From the NCBI RefSeq assembly GCF_000271665.2, contig NZ_CP010978.1, positions 2,510,501 to 2,574,500 of the forward strand: a stretch of DNA of 64,000 bases, in the 5' to 3' direction. A model generated the notes under the pieces. It saw nothing but the letters and a program-made list of their open reading frames with translations. It was not told the origin of the DNA and searched no databases. The position numbers and the translations under genes are program-made. Shown here in pieces: positions 63,979-64,000 of the stretch. Each line of letters begins with the position of its first letter. The stretch's first letter is position 1. The DNA is from Pelosinus fermentans JBW45. GTDB lineage: Bacteria; Bacillota; Negativicutes; DSM-13327.

Positions 63979-64000
63979 CGCGAATAACGTCCATGGGAAA

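Larger units (their letters stand above)
56505..64000. mobile_element. Integrated serine-recombinase element inside spoVK
   Basis: The left junction lies near 56500-56520, where SpoVK similarity ends. The element has a large serine recombinase at its edge, a minus-strand block (nuclease-like protein, SAP protein, broken ImmA), then rightward small phage-like ORFs and a LysM tail-type protein. The right end and the 3' part of spoVK are not in the window, so it is longer than 7.4 kb. Its start is known only to about 20 bases. Prophage origin is inferred from the cargo. Confidence 0.85.

Overview
The window is AT-rich bacterial DNA from an endospore-forming Bacillota with an outer membrane. A secretin, a type IV pilus apparatus, an RND efflux pump, and hfq-spoVK next to mutSL and miaAB all point to the Negativicutes, most likely Sporomusaceae (Pelosinus/Sporomusa-like). 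That placement is inferred from gene content, not from a database search.

Layout. 1-3.3 kb: the end of ubiX, a YifB/ComM ATPase, yqeG and aroE. 3.4-14.9 kb: one long type IV pilus/type II secretion-like cluster: a PilP-like protein, secretin, PilB, PilT, PilC, major pilin, prepilin peptidase, four minor pilins, a frameshifted ComFB gene, then PilM, PilN and PilO. It is followed by aroK and aroB, so the pilus genes sit between shikimate genes, as pilMNOPQ-aroKB do in Gammaproteobacteria. 16.9-21.1 kb: RND adaptor and pump with no outer-membrane channel gene. 21.2-28.2 kb: rpmB, a DUF1858 protein, recG, a TVP38-family membrane protein behind a structured leader, a 4-oxalocrotonate tautomerase, guaB and a polysaccharide deacetylase. 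28.3-36.5 kb: envelope genes (PBP1A, WecG/TagA, Psd, PssA, a GT2 glycosyltransferase), then queD, queE and surE. 36.5-41.8 kb: a wrecked HAD-phosphatase gene and a methylthioadenosine/S-adenosylhomocysteine salvage set (mtnP, mtnA, an SAH-hydrolase homologue, mtaD). 42-47.4 kb: an ASCH-like protein, PduL, a two-component system, a patatin-like lipase and small unknown genes. 47.9-55.9 kb: miaB, mutS, mutL, an RsmJ-like methyltransferase, miaA and hfq.

From about 56.5 kb to the window end an integrated element splits the sporulation gene spoVK. Only its first 186 or so codons remain in frame. An intact large serine recombinase lies directly at the junction, pointing toward it. Behind it are a relic reverse transcriptase, an HsdR-N-like nuclease protein, a SAP-domain protein, a broken ImmA/IrrE gene, and small phage-like ORFs with several frameshifts, ending with a LysM tail-type protein. 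The rest of spoVK is not seen; the element continues beyond position 64000. An intact recombinase beside decayed phage cargo inside a sporulation gene is what a skin-like, developmentally excised element would look like. This is the strongest candidate for an undescribed system in the window.

Other points of note: the SAH-hydrolase homologue has Glu and Lys where adenosine-specific enzymes have Thr and Glu, suggesting an S-inosylhomocysteine hydrolase working with MtaD. The short-form Psd has Phe-Ala-Ser at its presumed self-cleavage site. Several hairpins, a 20-bp palindrome and an orphan terminator are not explained by the genes.
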